From positions 1,446,001 to 1,510,000 of the forward strand of contig JBAMJR010000073.1 of assembly GCA_038501785.1 (NCBI GenBank): a stretch of 64,000 nucleotides of DNA, given 5' to 3'. Made by a program: the position numbers and the translations under genes. Of the stretch, positions 52,471 through 64,000 are shown one piece after another (position 1 is the stretch's first letter; each line of letters opens with the position of its first letter). This stretch comes from Myoxocephalus aenaeus (taxonomy: Eukaryota; Chordata; Actinopteri; Perciformes; Cottidae). The notes beneath the pieces are model-generated. The model searched no databases and was not told the origin of the DNA. It worked only from the letters and a program-made list of their open reading frames with translations.

Positions 52471-53353
52471 AAGTTTGTTCGAGATGAGCCAGTTCTGCGC
52501 AGAATGGATCGCCGGCGATCGCCGCGCAATACATGCCGGTTGGATTTTAGTCTGACTAGATCCCGACTTGCTCTGACGTCATGCACACGTGGTCAACGAT
52601 AATCTCACGAGAGCAAGGCAGCGCCCGGTTTCAGAGCCAGGCGCCGCAGTAGCTCTCCACCGACTGCGTGGCACAGTGCATGATGGGAAACGCCTGGCTG
52701 TCCCACATCAGAGAGCTGATTGGCTCTTAGATTTGACAGCAAACACGTGTTGTAGAAAATCCTTATTTTATGTGTAGTTGTAATACTTAACGCTGGATTG
52801 TTGACTATTAGTCTCATGTTTAATCTAAAAACATATCGTGTGTGGTTGATAATACAAAATCGTATTTATACAACACATACCAGTAGTAATGTATTTCACA
52901 GGCAGGCATAAAAAGAACAAAGGATGCAGCTAGACCCACATTTCTACATAAATATATATTTATAAACACATATGAATAAATCCAAACGTGATCTGTAAAC
53001 TACAAGAAGCCTAAAGTTCGGAACTAACAGGAAGTAATTTTTTTCTGTGACTTCCTGTTACTGACTACTTTGAAGGCAGCTGAAAATTGTCCGACTTGAC
53101 CGCAGTTTTTTGACTCCGCCCCCTGCTACTCCCACCTGCTCTTGTCTGGATTCCAGGCGAGGCGCAGCTCTTTCGAATGAGCCTGTTAATTTGCCCACCG
53201 GGAGCTGCGTTTTGTCAATAAAGTTTTTGAAAGAGTAAAAAATTGCAAAAAATATTTTTTTAATGGCATGCGATCTACCCGCGATCTACCCACACTACGA
53301 CCGCGATCTACTGGTCGATTGCGATCGACCTATTGGGCACCCCTGGTCTAAAC

Positions 53354-54149
53354 TCAGTGAGTCAGACCCAGTTAATACATGTTGTGATAAAAATTACTTA
53401 CTACTTTTGATGCCAGTACATGTATTTGAGGTATTGTAGTTACGCTACCATGCAATATTTTGTTCTGGCCGAGAGCCAGCCATCGTCAACCGAGCATTAA
53501 CCGCTTAACGCCAAGATTAGTGCCTGCAGGGGTGCTGTGGTTGAGGTGCCCTAATTGGAGACATCCAATCACTGGGCTTGAAATGATCTTGAAACACCAC
53601 TGTTTGGTGAACGAAAGTGAAATATTACACTAGAAACCGGAGAAAACATACATGAGAAATCAGTTACTGGCTAAACTCTGGATGCATTTGATGAATGGGT
53701 TTTGTTTCCAGTTGCATTGCTTTTGCTACAGCTCTAATTGTCTCCCCCTTTTGGCTTCTTCTTTTCAGCAGTAACAGATGAGGCTTATGGTCATATTCAC
53801 ACATTTCCACTATGCCAAATTGACAGAAAAAAAGGATATATTTTTCGGTGCTCAGTAAATAATTACAACTGATGGTGATTACCTGAACCTATTGTACATT
53901 ATCTAGGTGACTCGCATGTGTCACAAAAGATATAATTAATTGAAAACTTAAAAAATCCTCCAGGAGCCAGTGGCTACAGTCAAGAGAATATTTGTTTTTT
54001 TTTCTGTTCAGATCACTTTCAGCCTTTGTGAATGCTAATACCATTGTGGGTGAAATGTCCCATCAGGCCGCCATACCAGAATATTCCCGCAGAGAACCCG
54101 GATGTAAACTTGAGCAGTTTAACAGCAGCGTTTCACTGAAAGTCATCAT
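53354..54149. other. Non-coding stretch, nothing recognised
   Basis: Lies between two transposons. No gene is supported. Confidence 0.55.
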
Positions 54150-54157
54150 CAAACCGA

Positions 54158-54953
54158 TAGGGGTGGGAATCACCAGAGGTCCCACGATTCGATACTATCA
54201 CGATACTTGAGTCACGATTCGATACTATCACGATACTGCGATATGTTGAGTATTGCAATTTATTCCCTTTTTTCCTTTTTCTGCAAATTGTCCCCAAATG
54301 AAAACTTTGTCAACATATTTGATCTAATAAGATAAAGTTTTCAGTCGGTTCATCTCACTTCAATAATTTTTATTGCAGCAAAATGTGATTGTCAAGCAGA
54401 CAAACTGGGCAACATGTCATAAATGTTGCACCTGACGAACTGAACTGCTTGTATTACTGTCTACAACATAGTCGCGTCATTTGCGCCGGAGAGGGCTTAT
54501 CTCCGTGCGGGCAAACAGTTTTCATTTACGCCATCCACCATGGAAATAACCACTAGTTCTGCTTTATACTTGTTGTGGAAATCCCCAAAACGCCGGAACA
54601 TCCAACGCCCTCGTGTCTGGGTTCATAATATTATCCGTAGGCGCACACAGCTCGGTGAATTTCACCGACGTCTCCAGGAAGTGCGTCCAGCAGCCGGTTT
54701 GATTCATGCTTTTTTAATGTCTTTGACCAGCGCTGTGTCGCGCATGTTGTCCTGTGTGTCGAGCAACAGCTGTGCGAGCAGCGGCGCTACGAGTGGCAGT
54801 AAGTCAAGACGTACGGCGCATTTCTCATTTCTTTCTCCGGTGTCGCCATTTTTATTTAATAAAAGATCGATACTTGGCTTCCGTGTATCGATACAATATC
54901 GCCACGCAAAGTATCGCGATACTATGCTGAATCGATTTTTCCCCCCACCCCTA
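54158..54953 (+). mobile_element. 796-bp DNA transposon: hAT-like ends, PIF/Harbinger-like coding fragment inside
   Basis: Ends TAGGGGTGGG (from 54,158) and CCCACCCCTA (to 54,953) are inverted. The flanks are a perfect 8-bp duplication caaaccga (54,150-54,157; 54,954-54,961). Subterminal 'cgattcgatactatcacgatact' units are duplicated at the left (about 54,186-54,236), with related 'tatcgcgatact' words at the right. An 8-bp duplication is typical of hAT. The interior instead holds an ATG-initiated frame resembling the N-terminus of a PIF/Harbinger (HARBI1-like) transposase. The target site does not fit the hAT nTnnnnAn pattern. Confidence 0.8.
54540..54785 (+). pseudogene. N-terminal fragment of a PIF/Harbinger-like transposase
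   Basis: ATG at 54,540 sits in 'ccatccaccatgg', a near-ideal vertebrate initiation context. The peptide contains RPRVWVHNIIRRRTQLGEFH then RRLQEVR, resembling the R(v/y)WVHp...Rr..GEFh.L.qElr signature at the start of HARBI1-like DDE nucleases. The next residues (IHAFLMSLTS) fit the expected 'rFhayFRMs' segment with decay. The whole DDE catalytic domain is absent. The open frame runs on past the element's right end to 55,031, which is chance. Family from recall; a profile search would settle it. Confidence 0.6.
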
Positions 54954-54961
54954 CAAACCGA

Positions 54962-56031
54962 TGCTCACCATCATATATCATCGCTTAATTATGAACGCTC
55001 ACAGCTGCTTTTAAGTGCTTGTTATTGTTAAATGATGAATTATCAGGAAATTGGATGTTAATGAGTCTGTAAGAGAGGCAGGGGATGTTAAAGCGTTTGT
55101 GGTTTAAAAATGTTAAATCACACCTTTCAGACTGCAGAGACATTCAAGGTTAATAAACACTCGCTGACAGCAGACGTACTTGCGAGGCAAGCGGGTGTGA
55201 CGAACAGCCAACCGGTTTTCTTCAAAGGTCTTTTAAAGCTCATATTATAATATTTTTTCATGTGTGTGGTTCGCTAATCTCACTGACTTCCTCATTATTG
55301 AAGAAAGGGTTGTGCCATCATGTCATAAAGGATTCAATCTGGCTAAGATTCTTTTTCTCTCCATTGTGTGGAGAAACATTGTGCTACTACTTTGTGCTTT
55401 ATCGGGAAACTCTAGTTTCTTCGCTACTTTGGCTCTTATACTGAAAATAACCATTCTTGTTGGGGACAATTTAACAAAGTCTTTGTAGTGCTGCCAGAGT
55501 TTCAACCTTGAGGATTACAGCTGTCATACTTCCTCTGTCGCACGTCACATCAATACAGATATCCATCAAATAATAAAATAACTTCCCAAACATGTCAAGA
55601 AGGTTTTTCACAATCTTGACAAGACCTCAAAGAATTTGTCACACAGCAGTCTGTATCTAGTGTATCTAATGCGATCGCAAACGACTATCGGAAAGGATTG
55701 AAACCCTCGTCTTGACCTTTATCCAGCCATTTCAACTTTTCAACATTTCAAGATCATTTTCTTTGAAAATAATATTTAAACATTTCAGTTACAATACATG
55801 TATTTCCTTATTTAAATGAATAATAAGAATGAGAGAGTTGCTGCTGCAATGAAATGGGGGGAAAAAAAAAAAACACTTCTCCGAGGCTGTCGCACTACAC
55901 AGTGATCCTGAAATGTTTCCATCCCTCAGCAGAGGGAGGTTTCCAGTAACTGAGCGAGATGACGCTAATATACATTTAAATGCGTGGGATGCCGAAATGT
56001 TTCTTTGTTTGAGTTTTTGTGTGCAAATGTC

Positions 56032-56034
<3 letters not shown>
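54962..56034. other. Non-coding stretch, nothing recognised
   Basis: An A-run lies near 55,861-55,874. No gene. Confidence 0.55.

Positions 56035-56068
<34 letters not shown>
56035..56068. repeat. (GT)n microsatellite
   Basis: About 17 units. Confidence 0.95.
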
Positions 56069-56069
<1 letters not shown>

Positions 56070-57025
56070 TTTCTGTTATGTACAAAGTACGAACAACTTG
56101 CACTTGCTGCAATACAGAGAAGAAGATGTTGCTGTTCTTTCATGTTTTGATACTACGCACCCACCTTTTTCGGAGATGATGCTTTGTTGTAATAATGTAT
56201 GTTTCAGGTGAAATGATTCAATTCAACTGTGTATTCGATTCTCCCCGTGCACTGCCTTCTTTTTAAAGGCCATTCATTGGTGGCGTGGCTTTTAGGGCAC
56301 TCTTTTGTGCCATCATGATGATTTCTTTCTTTTCTTTTCTTTCTTCTTTTTTTTTTTTTTTTTTACAAACTCGACCAAAAGAGTCTGGCAATGTTAATGT
56401 TTCTCATTACACAAGACTGTCCACCCAGAGAGAGCACACACAATGAAGTAACAATGAACTTCTTCTTCTCTCTGTCCGTCAGTCCGTCCCACATATTTCC
56501 ACCCATTTTCCCCGTTTCTCGTTCTTTGTCACACTTTACAGTCAGTTTTCAAGGCTTTTATTCTGCGGCCCAAAATTGGCAAAGAACAGTGTTGCAATCA
56601 AGCTCGTTGGACCCCGATCAGAACAGTTAACTGACAGATCTTCCCCAGGCTTGTTGCAATCTGATTGAAAAGCAAAACTGGAGTGTTTTTTTATTATTAT
56701 TTCTTGCCCCTAATTATAAACTTGATCATAACCCTTATTGTGTCTCGGTGATTTCATTAATTACAGTTCTATCATTTAAAAAATTATATTTCTCTGTTGA
56801 GACAGTTCAAACCAGTTATCCAATATGAGTGCAGTCATGACCTCACAAACTAACAAGTCTTCCCCATGGAGTTCTCTTGTAAACAAACAGACTCCAAACA
56901 CCAAAACACAGTAAAAGGATCCGAGTGTATCCTTCAGGTCGAACAAACACGTTGAGTGTATTTCCTTCCTCAAAACACATTTGCAAATCTGACTCTTGTT
57001 ATTATATTATGTTTTCAATATAAAA
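56069..57025. other. Non-coding stretch, nothing recognised
   Basis: A T-rich run lies at about 56,346-56,364. No gene. Confidence 0.55.
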
Positions 57026-57143
57026 AACAGTCTTTTCTTGAGCGTAAGAGTCCATTATTATTATTTTTTTAAATGAATTGATCTTTTAAAGGGTGTACTT
57101 AAACAGTTATATTGTTTATTAAAATTATTTCTGGCACTATATA

Positions 57144-57204
<61 letters not shown>

Positions 57205-57248
57205 CCAGAAATAATTTAATGGACTCTTACGCTCAAGAAAAGACTGTT
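57026..57248. repeat. Foldback hairpin with (AT)n core and asymmetric left arm
   Basis: 57,026-57,057 is the exact reverse complement of 57,217-57,248 (32 bp). 57,122-57,144 is the exact reverse complement of 57,195-57,217 (23 bp). On the right the two segments are contiguous, and on the left they are 64 bp apart. The loop is an (AT)n run (about 57,138-57,201). No target duplication or known transposon end was seen. Confidence 0.9.
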
Positions 57249-58362
57249 GGCTATGAATATACATATACATATATATATATATATATTCATATCACATTCA
57301 TAATCTTAAAATGGCATACTTCTATACTTCTCCTTTTGCTGCAAAATCCTTCTTGGTACTATTACAGTCATTTTTCCAGTCTCGGATCGTGTCAAAGCCT
57401 TTTAGAGCTTGAAAGTATCCTCGGGCTTAAAACTAGACAGTATTTCAAAGCTGATCTTTCACAACTGAAATCTAGAGACATTCCTCAAACGACCCTTATT
57501 ATCACTGCAGGCTTTATCTCTAACTTAAAATTCATGCAAAAATACTGTGATTATTACTTTCCAAAAGATACAAGTTTTCTTTTCTCCTTTTGCTTTGGTC
57601 TTTCAGTAAAAACATTTGGCCTTGATCTCTTGGAGGTGAAATGTAAGGATATATATAAACTTTTTTTTTTTCAGTTGATGTTAGAAGCTAGCTGTCCATC
57701 GTTTATAAAGAAGATCGCCACTATTTTCTCTTTGTCCTTTGAATCAAGAAGTCATTTGGATTTCTGTAGCTCACACTTATCATATTGAGGTAATTTCACC
57801 AGCTCACATTGCAAACGTGCTGGTAAACCTTTGCTGTAGTACCTCTGTGCTACACAGTGTATCTTTCAAAAGGTATTGAAATGGTCTATATTGGTGGATA
57901 TCAACTGACAACGTTTGTTTAAATATGCGTCAAATCAAACCGTTGGATCAAATCAAATATTTATGAAAACATTTTATAAAATACTTGTGTTATTAACAAT
58001 ACATTGAACCTAGTGCTTTAAACAGTTTGTGAGGGGCGTGACTAAATAATTGCCTATACTTGTCCCACACATGCCAAATGCACTCAATAATGGAGAACAA
58101 TATATTTGTCTTGCCTGCACAACAATACACTGACTTTCTGGTTGTTTTCTTGCTTTAAGTGAAAACGCTGCGGCAACCAGAGATAAGTTGTCGTGTCAAA
58201 AGAGAGAGAGCTGCGTTCCGCGATAAGACAGAACCATCACAGACGGCGAGCTTTGCATTCCCCTCCCCCTTCTGCCTCATCTCCATCCATCCCAAGTTTG
58301 AGACGGTTTTAAATGTAGACTCTTTTGAGTTGTTGCTATTTCTAATTGCAGTGAGGGATCCA

Positions 58363-58365
<3 letters not shown>
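57249..58365. other. Non-coding stretch carrying most of a long AT-rich open frame
   Basis: A 213-codon plus-strand frame (57,147-57,788) starts in the AT repeat and runs through unique DNA. The unique part is Phe/Leu/Ser/Lys-rich with no recognised domain, so I do not call a gene. Confidence 0.45.

Positions 58366-58447
<82 letters not shown>
58366..58447. repeat. (CA)n microsatellite, about 40 units
   Basis: About 80 bp of CA. His-Thr and Cys-Val frames here are repeat translations. Confidence 0.96.
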
Positions 58448-58450
<3 letters not shown>

Positions 58451-59507
58451 AATGCTGTCTGTCATTGTAAGTTGAGAACAAAAGCATTGCATGGTGGGAG
58501 ACAGAAATATTCCATCTCGAACAATGAGACAAGGTGGTTAATTACCCAGTTCATTTCTAATTAGCGACATGAGCGGTGCAGCAGAATGGGGAGAGTTGCC
58601 GTTGTTAGCTGGATGGATTCCGTCTACTGCCGCGTGTTGCTGCGAAGATAGGCCACATGCCTGGAAACAGCGGTGGTTGTGCATCCAGCAGCACCATCCG
58701 GGGTCACTCGGAGGGATGCAATGCCAGAAAAAAATGCTGAGTAAATAGGTGTTTGGCACAGGTGCTGTTCTTAGGGAGGCCAAAGGGGACTACACATGTA
58801 AGCATGGTCATTACCTGCTTGCTGAAGGTATCGCCTCAGAAGATATACGCAACATGTTGATAGTAAAGCATTTAATTTCAAGTTTATAGATTACACAAAT
58901 AACACACTTCCTACATTATCCTGCCATGTCATGCTGGATTAGTCCACAAATTTGTTTCCCAAAGTGGACCAAATATTCCCTTTCTTCAGAGCCGGGCTTT
59001 ACTCTCGACAATCCAGACTACTCCAGTTGGCTGCCACAGGCATGTGTGAAACGAGAGCATGGAAGCGGGAAGCCTTGAAACAAATTGGATAAATGTTATT
59101 TCTGGAGGAACGTTTAAATGGGATGCAGGAATCTTATTGGGGCAGCCATGCTTGAAATTGGGTGAAATCACACATTAACAGAACATGGGAGGTTTTGCAT
59201 TTACCTTTTGTTAACTCTGGCACTCCTGCCATTGTCTCCCATACAGTTCTTTGCATATCCAGTAAGAGTGGATCATACATAATATTCACAGTTTACACAT
59301 GCACACATATGCAATATGTCTGATAGTACCAGTGTATACTCAGCCATATATGCATTTTTTCCCACCTTCATATTTAGCCTTCCACTTTACTTCACTCCAA
59401 ACCAATTCAAAGGTCACTGACTCTCCCCAGACTGTAATTGTCAATATAAGCACACAAAGGTGCAATTGGGGAGTACTGAAACCCACTGGGGTGTCGAGTT
59501 CATGACT
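58448..59507. other. Non-coding stretch, nothing recognised
   Basis: No feature supported. Confidence 0.55.
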
Positions 59508-59515
59508 GTATAGAG

Positions 59516-60152
59516 CAGGGGTCAGCAACCTTTCCTATCCAAAGAGCCATTATGCCCTTTTTTCCACCCAAAAAAAATTGTCTGGAGCCGCAAAAGCTAT
59601 TTGATATCACAGCTTCTGAAGTTTTATATATATTCATATTATATATACAACAAACTATAGTTTGTTGTATTTATGAAATTATAGAACAAGAATAAAGACA
59701 ATTTTTGACATTGTATCGCTGTTTTACCTGTTTATAACTATCAAACAAAAAATAGTCACACGTCGACTACATTAAGGTCCATTAAAACCACAGCTCATGT
59801 GGTTGAGTGTTCACCCTGTAACCATAGTGTAATGTATTTATTTATCCGTTGATAGTTTAGCGAGGGCGGAGCTCTGTGAATCACGATGAGCACCTGTAGG
59901 GGAAGAGGCTTGACAACGACGTGACAGGATGTGACGCACATTTTAGTTAAAGAAATATTTAAAAAAAAAAGATTATTTTCAGTGACCCAATACCACCTAA
60001 AACTCCAAGATAAGAGGAATTCCCTTTGAAAGTTTTTCCACAGGGCAAAAGAAAATAAGAATAAAATAAAAACGTCTTTTTTTTTGTGTCAAAGCCTCAG
60101 GGAGCCGCAACAGACGGGCTAAAGAGCCGCAGCCGCGGGTTGCCGACCCCTG
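59516..60152. mobile_element. Non-autonomous hAT element (MITE-like), 637 bp
   Basis: Ends CAGGGGTCAGCAACC (from 59,516) and GGTTGCCGACCCCTG (to 60,152) are inverted with one mismatch in 15. The flanks are a perfect 8-bp duplication gtatagag (59,508-59,515; 60,153-60,160) fitting the nTnnnnAn hAT pattern. 'agagcc' and 'gagccgc' words recur near both ends. No transposase frame. The exact duplication suggests a fairly young copy. Confidence 0.93.
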
Positions 60153-60160
60153 GTATAGAG

Positions 60161-61739
60161 ACAATGGAATTAAATCTAGGTGGCAAGAGTGTGTGAGGGA
60201 GTGTGCACGTGTGTGTGTTTTCACGGTTGCACAACCTCTCTCGCTGCAGCAAATCTCCTGTCAAGGAATACTGTGTTTGACTTCCCACTTTAGGGACACT
60301 TTAGGTGCATTTGATTTGCCCTGGCTGATGCAACAGAGTCAAGTGGAGCAGTCGAAAAGAGATCATCAAGTGTTCCTCGTGATCCTGAAAGAGATAGACA
60401 TTAAAATATGAGGTTAAGCTAGGAGGCGTCAACAGAATTCAAGCACTGGATTGAAAGTTGTTGAATTAAAAAAAAAGGAATTTAAATGAAGAATGAAATT
60501 AATTCACTAACTTGTCATGCGTTTCTATTTGCATAATACTTCAGCAATCAAAAGGATTGGTGCAAATGTTTTCACAGTTTGTTTTTGACATCGCCTCCTT
60601 GTGTAGAGATGGATTTTTCTTATTTTTCAGTAGAACAGCCCTGGGTAAAAACCTTTTTTCAAAACTTTTCTGTTCTACAAAATACACTAGGTATTGCATT
60701 TGAATGATTGATATGAAAATAAAAAAAAAAATGTAACAGGCAGCATATATATTTTTTTTAACTTGAACTTTGAAATTGAGAAATACTAAAACCCTTTTTT
60801 TGTAAAATAAAAAGTGTTTATTTGTCCAAGTTTAGCATAGATACACGTTTGCTTTTGCCTTTGTGTGGAAAGAGTTGATATTACTTTTACAAATATAGAA
60901 ACTCCATGATCTTAAACACACTGAAACTCTGCTTTCACGGCATAATTTGCCACTCTCCTTTTATTGCGCACAGAAGACTGGAGCAGATCGTGCATTAAGC
61001 ATGAATCGATCATTTATTTGAAATCAATAATGTATTTTGAATCGAATCAAGACCCCAAGCGTTTAAATTGAATAGAATGGTTAAAGTGCTGAAAGATTCA
61101 CAACCCGAGCGGCTTTTGCTCGCTGCGGGGAGAAGGACTCACCATACTGATCCACCCATAGTAAGCATGTTTAGGAGGAAAATAAACATAATTGGTGAAG
61201 ATTAGGCTGATATTTTGTATGCTGTATTCATCGTCTCAATGCTGTGATCGGGGACAGCGCAGGACGCACCTCCCACCACCTTCCACAGCCGAACACCACA
61301 TGGGATTGAGACTGCGTGAACACGAGCAAGCAGGCAGTATTAAATGCAAGAAAACTAAAGTAATTGTACAGAGTTGAGAATAAACCACCCTATAAAAATA
61401 AAATAAAAATACACAGTGGAAAAAGATGACCGTAAACTGCAAAAGCAAGGAATTGATAATGATAAGAAATAGTTCCCAGAGACAAAATTAAGGTACAGCC
61501 AACACCTTGAAAACATTATTTTGCAGCTCAGTCTTGGACCAATTTAGATAATTGCTTCACGTCTTGTTTTAATCGCACTCACTGCTCATGCACATAACTG
61601 ACACAACCTGTTAATACTGGTGACTGTGGACACTAATTCCCTTGTTCTTTTTTTGCCCATTTGGCTGTTAGTTACAACCGGTGTTAGTCACAGCGACAGC
61701 ATCTGTCCTCTTTCTTTTTCTCATTGAGTCTTTAACTCA
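60161..61739. other. Non-coding stretch, nothing recognised
   Basis: A-rich and T-rich runs near 60,465-60,476 and 60,720-60,760. No gene. Confidence 0.55.
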
Positions 61740-61762
61740 TTCTCTCTCTCTCTCTCTCTGTC

Positions 61763-61825
<63 letters not shown>

Positions 61826-61855
61826 GTCTCTCTCTGTCTCTCTCTGTCTCTCTCC
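61740..61855. repeat. (CT)n tract with periodic G
   Basis: About 116 bp of pyrimidine with a 10-base 'tctctctctg' higher-order period at both ends. A long mirror-symmetric homopyrimidine run of this type can form triplex (H-DNA). Confidence 0.95.
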
Positions 61856-62321
61856 CCCCACTTCTCTGGCACCTTCTTTTTACACCGAGTGTCACAGTGA
61901 GTTCTTTGCCCAGACTGGCAGGCGGGCTCATCCAACCGCCGACCAAAAACTGGAGATGCCACGTCCAGACAACTGAAGTTGTTTGGTTGTACTTTGGCTG
62001 AGGCCAATCGCCTCATTCAGTGCTTGTGTGTTCATATTTTATGGCTTTGTCCGACCAATGTGACTCTCGCGCAGCACAATGGAGACCTGGGGCGGGAGTT
62101 GTAAAGGTTCACGCGGTTCACTCCTCTTCGCTCGAATGTTTTCTAGTTGCCATGCTTGATTCTCTCTTTCCCTTGTTCTCTGTCTTTCTCTCTCAGACAC
62201 CCACACTGTCTTTGCTGTCGCAAGACGCATCCAGAATTGTCCGGTGCCAGACATAATTCAAAAACGGACAAAACCGCCTTGTTCACTGTTCCATATCAGT
62301 CAATTACTGTGTCTGCACTGG
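61856..62321. other. Non-coding stretch, nothing recognised
   Basis: An acceptor-like 'tctttctctctcag' near 62,185-62,198 has no matching donor. Confidence 0.5.

Positions 62322-62356
<35 letters not shown>
62322..62356. repeat. (GT)n microsatellite
   Basis: About 17 units. Confidence 0.95.
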
Positions 62357-62357
<1 letters not shown>

Positions 62358-62425
62358 TTGGGGGGTATTGGCAATTCTCTCCGAATGCGTGCAAGTGTGC
62401 CAACATGAGGGGGGCCATGTGGTGA

Positions 62426-62469
<44 letters not shown>
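62426..62469. repeat. (GT)n microsatellite
   Basis: About 22 units, the second of three GT arrays within 310 bp. Confidence 0.95.
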
Positions 62470-62470
<1 letters not shown>

Positions 62471-62606
62471 AGCGTGTGTCAGCCCCGACTGTGTTAACTA
62501 ACAAATTATCAGTGTCCTAATTTTTTGTGTTGCTTAGAGGCTTGTTTCCAGTCTATAGACGGATCTGACAGTGATCAATAAGCTGCTGTCTCTGTGTGGG
62601 TTTGTC

Positions 62607-62628
62607 TGTGTGTGTGTGTGTGTGTGTG
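62607..62628. repeat. (GT)n microsatellite
   Basis: About 11 units, followed by a broken GT-rich run to about 62,670. Confidence 0.9.
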
Positions 62629-62670
62629 GTTGTGTGCCTTGCTGTGTTTGCATGTGTGCGTGTGTGTTTG

Positions 62671-64000
62671 TGGATCATTAAGCTCCTCTGGGGATGGCAC
62701 TGTTCTGCTTTCATTTGGCAGACATCAGGCAGCGGGGCAGCCATGTCATTGAAACAACTGTATCTTCACAGTGATAGATAATCAAAATGTACTGCAGAGC
62801 CGGCTAGAACGCACGACATTACATGGCAGCCTTCTCAAGTGAGCTGACAGGTTTCTTCACTGTTACCAGAGAGAGCCTTCAAGGCATGATGCATCATTAG
62901 TTAGCACACCTCTATTATTAAGAGCTTTATTCAAGCCCCTATCTCTCTGATGTTTACTTTTTCATCCTGTGTGACTTCTCTAAATATTTTAGAGCTGCAT
63001 ATATTGTAACAATAATTTGTCTTGTTTGTGATTGGTCCGCTGATTAGTTTCTTGACTATTTCATTTGATTGCACTAATATTGCACTGTTTTACCCCATTG
63101 CATTCATGCAGTCAGTTCCTTTTCAGATTCAGAAATCAAACACCCTTGTGTCTTTCAGTTTTCAGTGGTTGTAATAAGAGATATTCCCTCCAAACGTTCC
63201 CAATGCTTTCGTTTGGATAGATATTTAAAGGCAAAAGCTTGCACAATTTTTTTTAGCTTTTACCATTTCATTACGCTCCTTTGGGGAGACTTGACCCTGA
63301 GGTTGGCTATTATTTAGTCATATTCTCGATCAGTTCTACAAACAAATGTCCCTCTTGCCTTTCTTAGAATACATGTGATTATTCTACACTACAAAATGTT
63401 GTCAACCAAATGTTTGTTATCATTCAGCGACCAGATATGGACCTTTAACAGAAATGAAATAAATAATAATTCTGACATGAAATGATTACACTAGGGGTTA
63501 TTTGAAGACAGCAATTTGTCAAAAAAGACATTTCCACTCGTGACATTTCAAACAGCTGTGTCTCTGCGTGTGAAGCGTGCTCTCTCTGGTTGCCATCCAG
63601 GAAGAGATGCTGGAGATGCAGACTTCTTTTCATAGCAAACTTTTTACCAGGACCATTTATGTTTACTGCCAAACTTTGTTTTCTGCATGTGTGATTGAAA
63701 ACATGTGTTAAATACTTCATTATTGAGACCAAATGCATTTAAGTGGAGTTAACAATATATCTTATGCTTTTCTGTTCCTCTTATCAATATACATTTGGGT
63801 GGAGTTAATATCAGGCTCTTGTTATTTTACCTCTCATCAGTAAACCAAACCGAATGCACGCTAACCTTTCATATTAGATTCAATGTTATTCGTAGGCTAC
63901 ACTTACTAGAACAATATGAACATTCAGGTTCCCTCGTGTGGCTCAAAGGTGTACTGCAGTACATGTTAAATAGACAAGTTATTTGGCGACTCTAATGAAA
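62671..64000. other. Non-coding stretch, nothing recognised
   Basis: No gene, RNA or known repeat supported up to the window end. Confidence 0.55.

Noticed and set aside
54540..55031. 163-codon plus-strand frame as an intact gene
   Set aside because: It crosses the right end of the transposon at 54,953 and the target duplication, so the 3' part is unrelated sequence. Only the first part is kept as a transposase fragment.
57147..57788. 213-codon plus-strand frame
   Set aside because: Starts in (AT)n and continues in AT-rich DNA with no domain, no initiation context and no splice support. Long, but most likely chance.
61681..62016. Leu-Ser and Arg-Glu frames on both strands
   Set aside because: Translated (CT)n/(GA)n microsatellite.

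Overview
This looks like nuclear DNA of a ray-finned fish, most likely a percomorph teleost. It is AT-rich by eye and full of long (GT)n/(CA)n, (AT)n and (GA)n/(CT)n microsatellites. It carries several interspersed repeats I recognise from memory as typical of percomorph genomes: the 'gcttagcataaagactgg' family, the 'ccatgaggttgacatttgtgg / acagcctcacagagctgc' family, the 'gaagtggacgtagtcatcgtgacgtcaccc' family, and a 'tttgcctcagagggctttacaatctgt' family. Family calls are by eye, not by a library search. I see no prokaryotic-style genes and no complete protein-coding gene. Almost all open frames are short chance frames or translated microsatellites.

Layout. 1-11.7 kb: dispersed repeats, two large GT arrays and a nested repeat stack at 4.4-5.8 kb. 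11.7-14.8 kb: a repeat fragment, a decayed hAT DNA transposon (12,598-13,656) with a broken transposase remnant, then opposed TG and CA arrays. 14.8-38.4 kb: mostly unremarkable non-coding DNA with repeat fragments, a possible helicase-like remnant (about 20.0 kb), a perfect short hairpin (23.3 kb) and a few exon-like intervals. 38.4-39.13 kb: a GA-rich, CpG-bearing block ending in a strong splice donor, the best candidate for a non-coding first exon of a plus-strand gene whose coding part lies outside the window. 39.1-51.6 kb: intron- or desert-like DNA with repeats. 51.6-60.2 kb: a transposon-rich stretch with three elements bounded by perfect 8-bp target duplications and a foldback hairpin at 57.0-57.25 kb. 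60.2-64 kb: microsatellites and plain non-coding DNA.

Functional reading. The window is best read as a long intron or intergenic region of a fish gene, shaped by hAT-type transposition and microsatellite growth. The most unusual item is a 796-bp element at 54,158-54,953. It has hAT-like ends and an 8-bp duplication but holds the 5' end of what looks like a PIF/Harbinger-type transposase frame. I found no convincing new multi-gene system.
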